A stretch of 64,000 bases of DNA. Source: DATKMK01 sp035541895 (GTDB lineage: Bacteria; Desulfobacterota; Binatia; HRBIN30; JACQVA1). Below the pieces are notes generated by a model, which was given only the letters and a program-made list of their open reading frames with translations, was not told the DNA's origin and ran no database searches. A program made the position numbers and the translations under genes. Each line of letters begins with the position of its first letter. Position 1 is the stretch's first letter. This document shows positions 1-7,033 of the stretch, piece by piece. The DNA lies in assembly GCA_035541895.1 (NCBI GenBank), contig DATKMK010000119.1:124001-188000 (forward strand), given 5' to 3'.

Positions 1-686
1 GCGAACGCCTGCAAGCGCTGTCGCGCGAGTTGTTGCGCGTTCAGGAAGCCGAACGACGACACCTCGCCGTCGAATTGCACGACGAAATCGGGCAGACATT
101 GACCGGCATTCGCCTGATGTTGGGCACCATCAATCGCGTGCCGGCCGCGACCGCGAGTGCGCGACTACAACAAACCCTCACGCTGGTAGACGACCTCGTT
201 GCCCAGGTACGGAACCTGTCGCTGGAATTGCGCCCGGCGATGTTGGACGATCTCGGTTTGCTCCCTGCGCTGCTGTGGCTGCTCGGCCGCTATACCGACC
301 AGACGAAAATCGAAATCGCTTTCGAGCACCACGGGCTCGACCGTCGCCTCCCGTCCGAGATCGAAACCGCGGCGTTTCGGATCATCCAGGAAGCCCTCAC
401 CAATATCGCACGCCACGCGAACACCACCGAGGCTCGAGTGAAGGCGCAGATGACCGGGTCCGCCCTGCTGATTCAGGTCACCGACGCGGGCAGCGGCTTC
501 GATTTGCACGGGCGGCCGGTGGTGGGAGCAACGACGGGTCTGGCGGGAATGCGCGAGCGGGCGCTGCTACTGGGGGGACGGCTCACGGTTGAATCGACTC
601 CAGGCGAGGGGACGTGCGTGCAAGCGGAGTTGCCGCTCGCGATGGAACGGAACGGGGATGAGCGTCACGATTTTCATCGCGGATGA
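1..686 (+). CDS. Sensor histidine kinase, NarL/LiaS class, C-terminal part (cut by left edge)
   Basis: This is the transmitter half of a two-component sensor. It autophosphorylates on His and passes the phosphate to the regulator encoded next. The frame is open to the left edge, so sensing and membrane domains lie outside the window. A HisKA_3 dimerisation helix carries the phospho-acceptor motif AVELHDEIGQTLTGI. It is followed by an HATPase_c domain with the N-box EALTNIARHA and the G-box DAGSGFD. The last 29 nt overlap the response regulator start, so the two are probably translationally coupled. The family call is firm; the stimulus cannot be read from this fragment. Confidence 0.9.
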   Translation, partial: ERLQALSRELLRVQEAERRHLAVELHDEIGQTLTGIRLMLGTINRVPAATASARLQQTLTLVDDLVAQVRNLSLELRPAMLDDLGLLPALLWLLGRYTDQTKIEIAFEHHGLDRRLPSEIETAAFRIIQEALTNIARHANTTEARVKAQMTGSALLIQVTDAGSGFDLHGRPVVGATTGLAGMRERALLLGGRLTVESTPGEGTCVQAELPLAMERNGDERHDFHRG

Positions 687-1311
687 TCACGCGGTCGTCC
701 GGCTCGGGCTACAGGCGCTGATCGACGCCGAGCCGGACTTGCAACTGATCGGGCAGGCGGCCGACGGCCGCGAGGCGCTGGTGCAGGTGCAGCAGCTCCG
801 TCCACAGGTCTTGGTCCTCGATTTGGTGCTGCCCGGAATGCACGGGTTGGAGGTGTTGCGGCGGGTGCCGCGCATCAGCCCGGAAACCCGCGTGATCGTG
901 TTGTCGATGCACGCGAACGAGGCGTACGTGCTCGATGCGCTCCGCGGCGGCGCCGTCGGCTACGTGCTCAAGGGCTCGGATACGACGGAATTGGTCCGCG
1001 CGATTCGGCAGGTCGTTGCCGGCGACATTTACCTCAGCCCACCGCTCTCGATGCAAGCGGTGATGGACTATGCGGAGCGGGCAGGCGGCGTTCCCGCCGA
1101 TGCCTACGACACCCTGACGCGACGTGAACGCGAAGTCCTCCGCTTCTCCGCGGAGAGCCTCACCAGCGCACAAATCGGCGCCCGGCTGTTCATCAGTGCG
1201 CGGACGGTCGAAACTCACCGCGCCAACCTCATGCACAAGCTGGGTCTGCGCAACCAGGCTGACGTTATTCGATACGCGTTGCGTCGGGGTATTCTCCCCG
1301 TCGACAAGTAG
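658..1311 (+). CDS. LuxR/NarL-family response regulator
   Basis: DNA-binding partner of the preceding kinase, 217 aa. The N-terminal receiver has the acidic pair in IADDH near residue 8, the phospho-acceptor Asp in VLVLDLVLPG near residue 55, and the conserved Lys in VLKGSD. The C-terminal LuxR helix-turn-helix (about residues 150-210) has LTRREREVL and the recognition segment ISARTVETHRANLMHKLGL. I chose the ATG at 658 rather than an upstream in-frame start because the receiver begins directly with SVTIFIADDH. The targets are unknown; the next gene downstream is about 230 bp away. Confidence 0.93.
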   Translation: MSVTIFIADDHAVVRLGLQALIDAEPDLQLIGQAADGREALVQVQQLRPQVLVLDLVLPGMHGLEVLRRVPRISPETRVIVLSMHANEAYVLDALRGGAVGYVLKGSDTTELVRAIRQVVAGDIYLSPPLSMQAVMDYAERAGGVPADAYDTLTRREREVLRFSAESLTSAQIGARLFISARTVETHRANLMHKLGLRNQADVIRYALRRGILPVDK

Positions 1312-1515
1312 CCATCGCACGCCCGCGCTACCCGGGGTTGCAGAATTGGGTAGACAAAAAAATACGTAGACTTACGCAATAGACCCGATCGATCTGTGCG
1401 CGCAATAATCGGCGTGGCTATGCGGTTCGGTCATGCTGTCCAGTGGTTCCCCCCGTTCGCTCTTGGCGAATCCGGCAGACCGAACCTCGCCGAAGGACGA
1501 TAGCCGAGTGGAGGG

Positions 1516-1535
1516 CGGCTGCCAGACGGCAGCCG
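1516..1535 (+). promoter_or_regulatory. Leader hairpin upstream of the double-HTH gene
   Basis: A perfect 8-bp inverted repeat, CGGCTGCC and GGCAGCCG, with the 4-nt loop AGAC. It ends 9 nt before the ATG at 1545. It may fold in the mRNA leader over the region where a ribosome-binding site is expected; only a weak GGA is seen there. There is no T-run, so it is not a classic terminator. The rest of 1312-1544 shows no gene. Confidence 0.4.
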
Positions 1536-1544
1536 TTGGACAAC

Positions 1545-2477
1545 ATGACGCAGATCGAACTCTCATCAGTTGAGCGCAACGAACTTGAACGTCTTGTTCG
1601 CGAGGGGCCGGTGGCTTTGGCCCGGCGTGCACGCGTCGTCCTCGCGCACGCGGACGGTACGTCGCTCGCTGCCATCGCCACACGACTCGGCTTGCACCGG
1701 GATAGTTGTCGCCGCTGGCTGCTCCGCTACCGGACACGAGGAACCGCCGGCCTACTCCATGGCAACGCCGGCAAGCCGAAGAACGTCGTCTTCGATGCCG
1801 CGACGTGTGCCGAGATTCGCCGGCGAGCGAGTGCCGAGCCCGGCACCTTCGGCGAGCCGCATGCGCGCTGGTCGTTGTACAAGCTGCGGGATCATCTGGT
1901 GCGGCGACACGTCGTGCGAACCATCAGCGTCGAGCGACTCCGGCAACTGCTGCGTGAGGGTCCGACCGATCGGGAGCATTGGAACCAGCCCGTGTCGCGC
2001 ATCCCACCGCTGGCGCCGCAGGTGCGCCGCCAACTCGGTGAGTGGGCGCGCGACTCCGATCGAGAGTTGGCGCTGCGGGCGCAGGTGATCTTGGCGATCG
2101 CCGGCGGCATGACCGTCGCCAAGGCCGCCCGGACTTTCCGCATCGGCAAGAACCGAATTCGACGTTGGGTCGCCGAGTTCGAGCTTGCGGGTGTCACCGG
2201 ATTGCAGCACGGCGCGCGATCGTTGCGAGAGGCGATCGTGCGACTGACGTCTGTACCACCGCACGCAGCCGGAGCGCGCGGGGACCTCTGGTCGCTGGGC
2301 CAGTTGCGCGCGGTGCTGCAGCGCCATGGCGTCACCAAGGCGATGAGTCTCAACGAACTGCGGCGGGTTGCCGAGGCGGCTGGCTTGACGATGGCTGATT
2401 TCCCTGCGGGCGCACAGCCGGGTTCCGCCGGTATGCCGTTGAACGCGACGGGCAGCGGAGAGGGGGAAGGGGGATGA
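1545..2477 (+). CDS. Tandem IS630-type helix-turn-helix protein lacking a transposase catalytic domain
   Basis: A 310-aa protein made of two copies of the DNA-binding half of an IS630-family transposase. Copy 1 (about residues 1-135) has ARRARVVLAHADGTSLAAIA followed by a winged-helix-like stretch and ERLRQLLREG. Copy 2 (about residues 150-285) repeats the plan with LALRAQVILAIAGGMTVAKA, RIGKNRIRRWVAEF and LNELRRVAEAAGL. No DDE/DDD nuclease domain follows, and no terminal repeats are visible around it. Intact IS630 transposases have one HTH region plus a DDE domain. This may therefore be a domesticated regulator, but a degenerate relic is not excluded. The start at 1545 was chosen because homology-like sequence begins there. 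Its stop overlaps the next small gene by ATGA. Confidence 0.7.
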   Translation: MTQIELSSVERNELERLVREGPVALARRARVVLAHADGTSLAAIATRLGLHRDSCRRWLLRYRTRGTAGLLHGNAGKPKNVVFDAATCAEIRRRASAEPGTFGEPHARWSLYKLRDHLVRRHVVRTISVERLRQLLREGPTDREHWNQPVSRIPPLAPQVRRQLGEWARDSDRELALRAQVILAIAGGMTVAKAARTFRIGKNRIRRWVAEFELAGVTGLQHGARSLREAIVRLTSVPPHAAGARGDLWSLGQLRAVLQRHGVTKAMSLNELRRVAEAAGLTMADFPAGAQPGSAGMPLNATGSGEGEGG

Positions 2478-2614
2478 CGCAACTACAGCGACACGTCGTG
2501 TTTGCGGAACATTGTTCAGACCTGCCGTGGTTGGGATTTGTGGTCGGCACTGTCATGAGCCTATTCCTGTGGCTGTTCGTCGGCAGTACGATCTGGTGGT
2601 TGATCCTGCCCTAG
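2474..2614 (+). CDS. Small single-span membrane protein, 46 aa
   Basis: A 46-codon ORF opening in the ATGA overlap with the end of the double-HTH gene. A purine-rich ribosome-binding stretch, AGGGGGAAGGGGG, lies directly before the ATG. About 18 polar residues (MTQLQRHVVFAEHCSDLP) are followed by one long hydrophobic segment rich in Trp, Phe, Val and Leu that runs nearly to the C-terminus. I do not recognise the family. The overlap and strong Shine-Dalgarno suggest it is really translated and coupled to the DNA-binding protein. It could be a membrane tether or a small stress-type protein, which is speculation. Confidence 0.6.
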   Translation: MTQLQRHVVFAEHCSDLPWLGFVVGTVMSLFLWLFVGSTIWWLILP

Positions 2615-2694
2615 CGCGAGTGGTCCCGTAGTCGTGCGGGCCGCTGTGCCCTCTCAACTTGCTCCGGGCCCGTCCCTCAGGCACACCGGAAGAC

Positions 2695-3468
2695 ATGTAT
2701 CCGGTGCTGTTTCACCTCGGCCCGATCTCGGTCGAGAGTTTTTGGGTGATGTTGTTCCTGGGGTTTTTTGTCGCTCTGCAGGTGGTGCGCGCCGAATTCG
2801 CTCGACTCGGCTACGATCCCACTTGGGCGTACGACTTCATCTTGTATTCGTATGTCGGTGGATTGGTCGGCGCGCGGCTGTTTCTGCTCACCAGCGCGTG
2901 GGACGTGTTCCTCAACGATCCGTTCGAGTTTCTCTTCTCCGGCAGCGGCTGGGTCTGGCAAGGTGGTGTGTTGGGCGGCGCGTTGGCGGTGTGGGTGGGA
3001 TGCCGGCACAAGGGACTCGCGCTGGCGGTCGCCGCCGATATCGCCGGACCGGCGATGGCCGTTGGTCAAGCCATCGGCCGCGTCGGTTGCCAGCTCGCCG
3101 GCGATGGCGACTATGGCGTTCCCACCACGGTGCCCTGGGCGATGAGTTATCCGCACGGAACGGTCCCGACAAACGAACTCGTGCACCCAACGCCGATCTA
3201 CGAAACGATCCTGTACGGTGCGATCTTCCTCCTGCTCTGGCGGTTGCGCGGGCGCGGCTACCGCCCGGGGGTGTCGGCCGGAATCTACTTCTTCACAACC
3301 GGCGTCGCGCGCTTCGCCGTGGAGGTTGTTCGCATCAATCACGTCGTCGCCCTCGGCCTCACCTTGCCGCAGTTGATGAGCATCGCCTCGTGCGCGCTCG
3401 GTGTCGTGCTGTGTGCGCGCCGGTGGAAACCGGCGACGCCGGACGGTGCAGTTTCGAGCCGAGCATGA
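2695..3468 (+). CDS. lgt: Prolipoprotein diacylglyceryl transferase
   Basis: Inner-membrane enzyme that moves diacylglycerol from phosphatidylglycerol to the lipobox Cys of prolipoproteins, the first step of lipoprotein maturation. The protein has 257 aa, near the usual family size, with several hydrophobic spans. The signature is present as AIGRVGCQLAGDGDYG near residue 125, together with HPTPIYE further on. The ATG at 2695 follows CCGGAAGAC and gives the typical start MYPVLFHLGPISV. The stop overlaps the following HAD gene by ATGA. Candidate clients in this window include the RND adaptor and the 287-aa DUF4215 protein, both with apparent lipoboxes. Confidence 0.96.
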   Translation: MYPVLFHLGPISVESFWVMLFLGFFVALQVVRAEFARLGYDPTWAYDFILYSYVGGLVGARLFLLTSAWDVFLNDPFEFLFSGSGWVWQGGVLGGALAVWVGCRHKGLALAVAADIAGPAMAVGQAIGRVGCQLAGDGDYGVPTTVPWAMSYPHGTVPTNELVHPTPIYETILYGAIFLLLWRLRGRGYRPGVSAGIYFFTTGVARFAVEVVRINHVVALGLTLPQLMSIASCALGVVLCARRWKPATPDGAVSSRA

Positions 3469-4160
3469 CGCCCGCAACGCTCTTGCTCTTCGACATCGAC
3501 GGGACGTTGGTGCACGTGGCGGAAGAGATCGCCTTCGTGCGCGCGTTCGCCGAGCTCTACGGCGACGGAGTCGACGCGAGCTGGCCGGAAGGGATCACCG
3601 CCAGCGACACCAGCTTCATCGCGGGAGTGATCCGGCGGGCACTCGGTCGCGCGGCCACCGATGCGGAGATCGCGCGCGCGGCGGCGTGCTTCGTTGCTCA
3701 CCTCGAAGACACGGTCGCGAGCGGGTTGACCCCGGTCCGCCCGGTTGCCGGGGCGGTCGATTTCGTCGCGCGCTGCACGGCCGTTGCCCCGGTGGCGGTT
3801 GCAACCGGCTGCGTCGAGCCGTCCGCACGAGTGAAGTTGCGCCACGCCGGCCTGGCGCAGCATTTCCCCTGCGGTGGCTACTCGACGCGCGAAACGCGAC
3901 GGGTCGAGATCGTGGATCGCGCCATCGCCGCCGCCGAAGCTCATTACAACCGCCGCTTCGCACGGGAAGTTATCATTAGCTTCGGCGACGGACCGTGGGA
4001 CGTCGAAGCCGCGCGCGAACTCGGGCTCCGGTTCGTCGGCATCAACCAGAGTGCGCGGGGCCGCGCGCGCCTGGAGCGGGCGGGAGCCACGATCGTGCTC
4101 AAGGATTTCACCGACCGCGACGCGCTCGCGCGTATCCTCGCCGACTCCGTACCCGAGTAG
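3465..4160 (+). CDS. HAD-superfamily hydrolase (phosphoglycolate phosphatase-like)
   Basis: Predicted cytoplasmic Mg-dependent phosphatase of 231 aa. Motif I is FDIDGTLV near residues 9-16, with nucleophile Asp10 and acid/base Asp12. A helical cap follows. Motif II is the Thr in VAVATGC, motif III is the Lys in RVKLRHAGL, and motif IV is FGDGPWDVEAA. The architecture matches phosphoglycolate or nucleotide phosphatases, but the substrate cannot be fixed from sequence. Translation is coupled to lgt through a 4-nt ATGA overlap. Confidence 0.88.
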   Translation: MTPATLLLFDIDGTLVHVAEEIAFVRAFAELYGDGVDASWPEGITASDTSFIAGVIRRALGRAATDAEIARAAACFVAHLEDTVASGLTPVRPVAGAVDFVARCTAVAPVAVATGCVEPSARVKLRHAGLAQHFPCGGYSTRETRRVEIVDRAIAAAEAHYNRRFAREVIISFGDGPWDVEAARELGLRFVGINQSARGRARLERAGATIVLKDFTDRDALARILADSVPE

Positions 4161-4186
4161 CTGTCGACTCGGCACTCGGGTTGGCG

Positions 4187-4192
4187 TAGTAT
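4187..4192 (+). promoter_or_regulatory. Candidate -10 element for a short or leaderless transcript
   Basis: TAGTAT, five of six matches to TATAAT, ends 9 nt before the ATG at 4202. A transcript initiated from it would carry almost no leader. No convincing -35 hexamer stands out. The same geometry is seen at two other genes in the window. Confidence 0.4.
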
Positions 4193-4201
4193 CCGGTTGC
4201 C

Positions 4202-4798
4202 ATGGTGACGCGCGCGCTGATCGTCGTGCTCGGACTATTGATCCCGCTCGTGGGAGTGCGAGCCGACATCGTCGAGTGGCAAGACGCCGAGGGCGTCCGT
4301 CATTTCACCAATAGCAAGGAAGAGGTGCCGGGCGGCGAGCGGGCGCGCGTCGTGATTGCCGAGCGGCCCGCGCCGGCCACCGGCGTGGTGTCCGACGCTC
4401 CGCCGGCGCCGGGGATTGCCGAATCGCCGAAGCAGGCGCAGGTCGTCTACGACTATTCGCTGCTCACCGACGCGTACGCGCAAGGCGTGGTCGCGGGGCT
4501 CGCGCTGGCGCGCGACACCGGCAGCACCACGATCAATCAACCGATCGCGCTGTCCGGCGCGCGCGGCGGTGACGACGGACGCTTCTTCTACTCCCCGCCG
4601 TTGGTGACGACCTCCTTCGATCGCGGTCGCTCTCGGCATCTCACCCTGCGCATGCTGTTGGAGGACCAGTTCCAACTCGATCGCGACGGCCCGTATGTGG
4701 TGGAGCGACTTCCACCTGGGTTGGGCCCCAACCTCAACCCGTTCCTTCCGCGCGGGTTGCCGTACGGGTACCCGGTCGGCGGGCGCGTCCTGTTCTAG
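4202..4798 (+). CDS. DUF4124-domain periplasmic protein
   Basis: A 198-aa exported protein of unknown role. An N-terminal signal peptide (about residues 1-22, hydrophobic core RALIVVLGLLIPLVGV) is followed by a DUF4124-like segment, DIVEWQDAEGVRHFTNSKEE. This is the short motif typical of small proteobacterial envelope proteins. The remainder is proline- and glycine-rich with no recognisable enzyme motif, and the C-terminus (PFLPRGLPYGYPVGG) looks disordered. It sits 41 bp after the HAD gene and 11 bp before the isochorismatase-like gene, in the same orientation. Confidence 0.7.
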   Translation: MVTRALIVVLGLLIPLVGVRADIVEWQDAEGVRHFTNSKEEVPGGERARVVIAERPAPATGVVSDAPPAPGIAESPKQAQVVYDYSLLTDAYAQGVVAGLALARDTGSTTINQPIALSGARGGDDGRFFYSPPLVTTSFDRGRSRHLTLRMLLEDQFQLDRDGPYVVERLPPGLGPNLNPFLPRGLPYGYPVGGRVLF

Positions 4799-4809
4799 TC
4801 GAGCGAATC

Positions 4810-5367
4810 GTGTCGCATTCCCGCGTCCTCGACCGCGCGCAGAGCGCGGTGGTGATGATCGATGTCCAGGAAGCCTATCGCGGCGTCCCCGTCGGGCACG
4901 ACGGCGTGGTGCAAGCGCTCAGTCGGCTGTTGCAAGTGAGTCGCCTGCTGCAGGTGCCGTTGTTGGTGACCGAGCAGTATCCCAAGGGCCTAGGGCACAC
5001 GTTGCCGGAGTTGGCCGCGTTGTTTGCGCCGGGACAAACCATCGTCGAGAAGTCTTCGTTGAGCTGCTGTGGCGATGGAGCGTTCGCCGCTGCGCTCGAT
5101 GCGCTGCATCGACGCCAGATCGTCGTGTGCGGTCTCGAAACCCATGCGTGCATCAATCAAACGGTGCACGATCTCATCGATCAAGGCTATCAGGTCCATC
5201 TGCCTCGTGACGCCGTCTCGTCTCGCTTCGAGCGCGACGTGTCAGTGGCCTGGGAGAAGATGGTGGGTTCGGGAGCGATCCCGACGAGCGTCGAGATGAT
5301 CGCCCTGGAGTGGATTCGCACCGCCGCCGCGCCGGAGTTCAAGGCGGTGCAGAAGCTGATCAAGTGA
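4810..5367 (+). CDS. Isochorismatase-family cysteine hydrolase
   Basis: A 185-aa single-domain hydrolase of the isochorismatase/nicotinamidase fold, starting with GTG. The catalytic triad of the family is present: Asp18 in VVMIDVQ, Lys81 in VEKSSLSC, and Cys114 in GLETHACI. The cis-peptide region and TEQYPKGLG resemble the YcaC/ISOC1 subgroup, whose substrates are mostly unknown. No partner chorismate or pyrazinamide genes lie nearby, so no substrate is assigned. It ends at the convergent boundary with the crotonase gene. Confidence 0.87.
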   Translation: MSHSRVLDRAQSAVVMIDVQEAYRGVPVGHDGVVQALSRLLQVSRLLQVPLLVTEQYPKGLGHTLPELAALFAPGQTIVEKSSLSCCGDGAFAAALDALHRRQIVVCGLETHACINQTVHDLIDQGYQVHLPRDAVSSRFERDVSVAWEKMVGSGAIPTSVEMIALEWIRTAAAPEFKAVQKLIK

Positions 5368-5377
5368 GTGGCGAGTC

Positions 5378-5405
5378 GTGAGTGGTCGGAGGTCTCACCA
5401 CTCAC
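5378..5405. terminator. Hairpin between convergent genes, possible bidirectional terminator
   Basis: Perfect 9-bp inverted repeat GTGAGTGGT / ACCACTCAC with a 10-nt loop, in the short gap between the isochorismatase-like gene and the convergent crotonase. There is no U-tract on either strand, so Rho-independent function is only possible, not shown. Confidence 0.35.
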
Positions 5406-6211
5406 TATCTCCCTTCAAATTTCGGTGCGCGCTTCTCCATCACCGCCAACACGCCCTCGCGAGCGTCGGCGGTGGTGAAGGTAATTCCTTGCTGGAGGGC
5501 TTCGAAGTCGAGCATGTCGTCGAGGCTGTGCTCGGCGCCGCGGTAGAGCGCCTTCTTGGTCATGCGCACGGCGATCGGCGCGCACCCGGCGATCTCGCCG
5601 GCCAACGCGCGCACCGCCTCACCGAATTGCTCGCGCGGTACCGCGCGGGTGATGACGCCGAGACGCTCCGCCTCGACGGCGTCGATCACGCGGCCGGTGA
5701 AGAACAACTCGGCGGCCCGGGCGGTGCCGATCAAGCGCGGCAGAAAATAGGTTGCGCCCATGCCGGGATGGATCCCGAGCTTGGCGAAGGTCATGCCCAT
5801 CTTGGCGTCGGCGACGGCGATGCGCAGATCGCAGGCGAGCGCGATGCACAGGCCCGCGCCGATCGCGTGACCGTTGATCGCCGCGATGGTCGGAATCGCC
5901 AGGCGTCGAATCGCGAGATAGCGGGTGTAGAAGTCGCGCGGCGAGCCGGCCATGCTCGGGGCCGCGTGGTCGCGCGGCGCCGCGCCGCTGTCGCGCGCCA
6001 GCATCCCGAGGTCGCCGCCCGAGCTGAATGATTTCCCCGCGCCGGTGAGGACGAACACGCGCGCGGTCGCGTCGGTGCGGATGTCTTCGACCGCGGCGAC
6101 CACTTCCTCGCCCATCGCGGGTGTCATCGAGTTGCGGGTGTCCGGCCGATTGAACGTGAGCGTGACGACGCCGTCGTCACGCTTCGTCACGATGATGTGC
6201 TCATACGACAT
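5405..6211 (-). CDS. Crotonase-superfamily protein (enoyl-CoA hydratase-like)
   Basis: A 268-aa acyl-CoA-binding enzyme with crotonase landmarks: the CoA/oxyanion loop SSGGDLGML and IGAGLCIALACDLRIA, then GIHPGMGATYFLPRLIG. By hand alignment, neither of the two Glu residues used by classical enoyl-CoA hydratase is at its expected site; those places hold the LC segment and a Phe-Ala pair. The reaction may therefore be isomerase- or hydrolase-like. Start: the ATG at 6211 follows GGAG. It is divergent from the TetR gene, with 165 bp between start codons, and may share its regulator. Confidence 0.85.
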   Translation of the reverse strand: MSYEHIIVTKRDDGVVTLTFNRPDTRNSMTPAMGEEVVAAVEDIRTDATARVFVLTGAGKSFSSGGDLGMLARDSGAAPRDHAAPSMAGSPRDFYTRYLAIRRLAIPTIAAINGHAIGAGLCIALACDLRIAVADAKMGMTFAKLGIHPGMGATYFLPRLIGTARAAELFFTGRVIDAVEAERLGVITRAVPREQFGEAVRALAGEIAGCAPIAVRMTKKALYRGAEHSLDDMLDFEALQQGITFTTADAREGVLAVMEKRAPKFEGR

Positions 6212-6355
6212 GCGGGGCTCCTCTGCGGCGGTTGTAGCGGCGGCTGACGGCGCAGTCAAAATCGCCCGGCAGATTCGAGTCACGTCTGGCAACCGTGGAG
6301 AGCGGAAATGTGCGCCACCCATCTTGTGTCGGGGTCGATCGTCCGATATTTAATG

Positions 6356-6369
6356 ACTGACTGGTCAGT
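6356..6369. promoter_or_regulatory. Palindromic operator, probable TetR site
   Basis: ACTGAC-TG-GTCAGT is a perfect inverted repeat ending 7 nt before the TetR start codon at 6377. It lies inside the divergent TetR/crotonase intergenic region. TGACTGACTGGTCAG resembles operators bound by TetR/AcrR-family repressors. The likely function is autorepression of tetR and the efflux operon behind it, by inference from position and symmetry. Confidence 0.65.
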
Positions 6370-6376
6370 TTTCAAA

Positions 6377-7030
6377 ATGGCTCACGCGGCACCATCCGTT
6401 TCCACTCCGACGCGCGGCCGGCCCCCGATCGTCGGCTTGCGCGACACGATTCTGCGCGCGGCGGGGGAGATCTTCGCGCGGCACGACTACCACGAAGTGC
6501 TGATGGACGACGTGGCGCGAAGCTGCGGTGTCGGGAAAGGAACGCTCTATCGGTACTTTCCCGGCAAGCGTGAGTTGTACGTCGCGGTGATGTTCGAGGG
6601 CATCGAGCGTGTGCGTGCGGAATTGCAAACCACGGTCGACACCGCGGGCCCGCCGGTGCTCGCAATCGAGCGGATCGTGCGCTGCATCCTCGCGTACTTC
6701 TGGGATCGGCAGTACTTCTTCGCGCTGATTCACCGCAACGAACACAAGCCCGACGATCCCGACACCCGCGAGTGGCTGCGACGGCGCACCGAGCTGTCTC
6801 GTGTGGTCGAACGTGCGGTGCGGAAGGCGATCGCCGCCGGGCACGTGCGCGACGTCGATCCCCGCATCGCCGCCGAAATGTTGCTCGGTATGTTGCGCGG
6901 CGCCAACCGCTATCGGACTTCGCACGACGGGCTGGAGCACCTGGTGACGGTGGTCGTCGAGATGTTTCTCGGCGGGGTCGGTACGCGCACGGGGCAGCGC
7001 CTGGCAGCGGACCGGTGCGCACGGAGATAG
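6377..7030 (+). CDS. TetR/AcrR-family transcriptional repressor
   Basis: A 217-aa regulator with an N-terminal TetR HTH (about residues 20-65: ILRAAGEIFARHDYHEVLMD, then GVGKGTLYRYFPGKRELY) and an all-helical ligand domain. I chose the ATG at 6377 because an upstream in-frame ATG at 6353 would put the operator palindrome inside the coding sequence; that start remains possible. It is followed after 3 nt by the TolC gene and probably leads and represses the whole efflux operon. The inducer is unknown, but AcrR-like regulators bind the hydrophobic substrates of the pumps they control. Confidence 0.9.
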   Translation: MAHAAPSVSTPTRGRPPIVGLRDTILRAAGEIFARHDYHEVLMDDVARSCGVGKGTLYRYFPGKRELYVAVMFEGIERVRAELQTTVDTAGPPVLAIERIVRCILAYFWDRQYFFALIHRNEHKPDDPDTREWLRRRTELSRVVERAVRKAIAAGHVRDVDPRIAAEMLLGMLRGANRYRTSHDGLEHLVTVVVEMFLGGVGTRTGQRLAADRCARR

Positions 7031-7033
7031 TGA

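Noticed and set aside
2634..3464. Long N-terminal extension of the HAD hydrolase frame
   Set aside because: It overlaps lgt in another frame. HAD motif I starts right after the ATG at 3465, which shows normal ATGA coupling.
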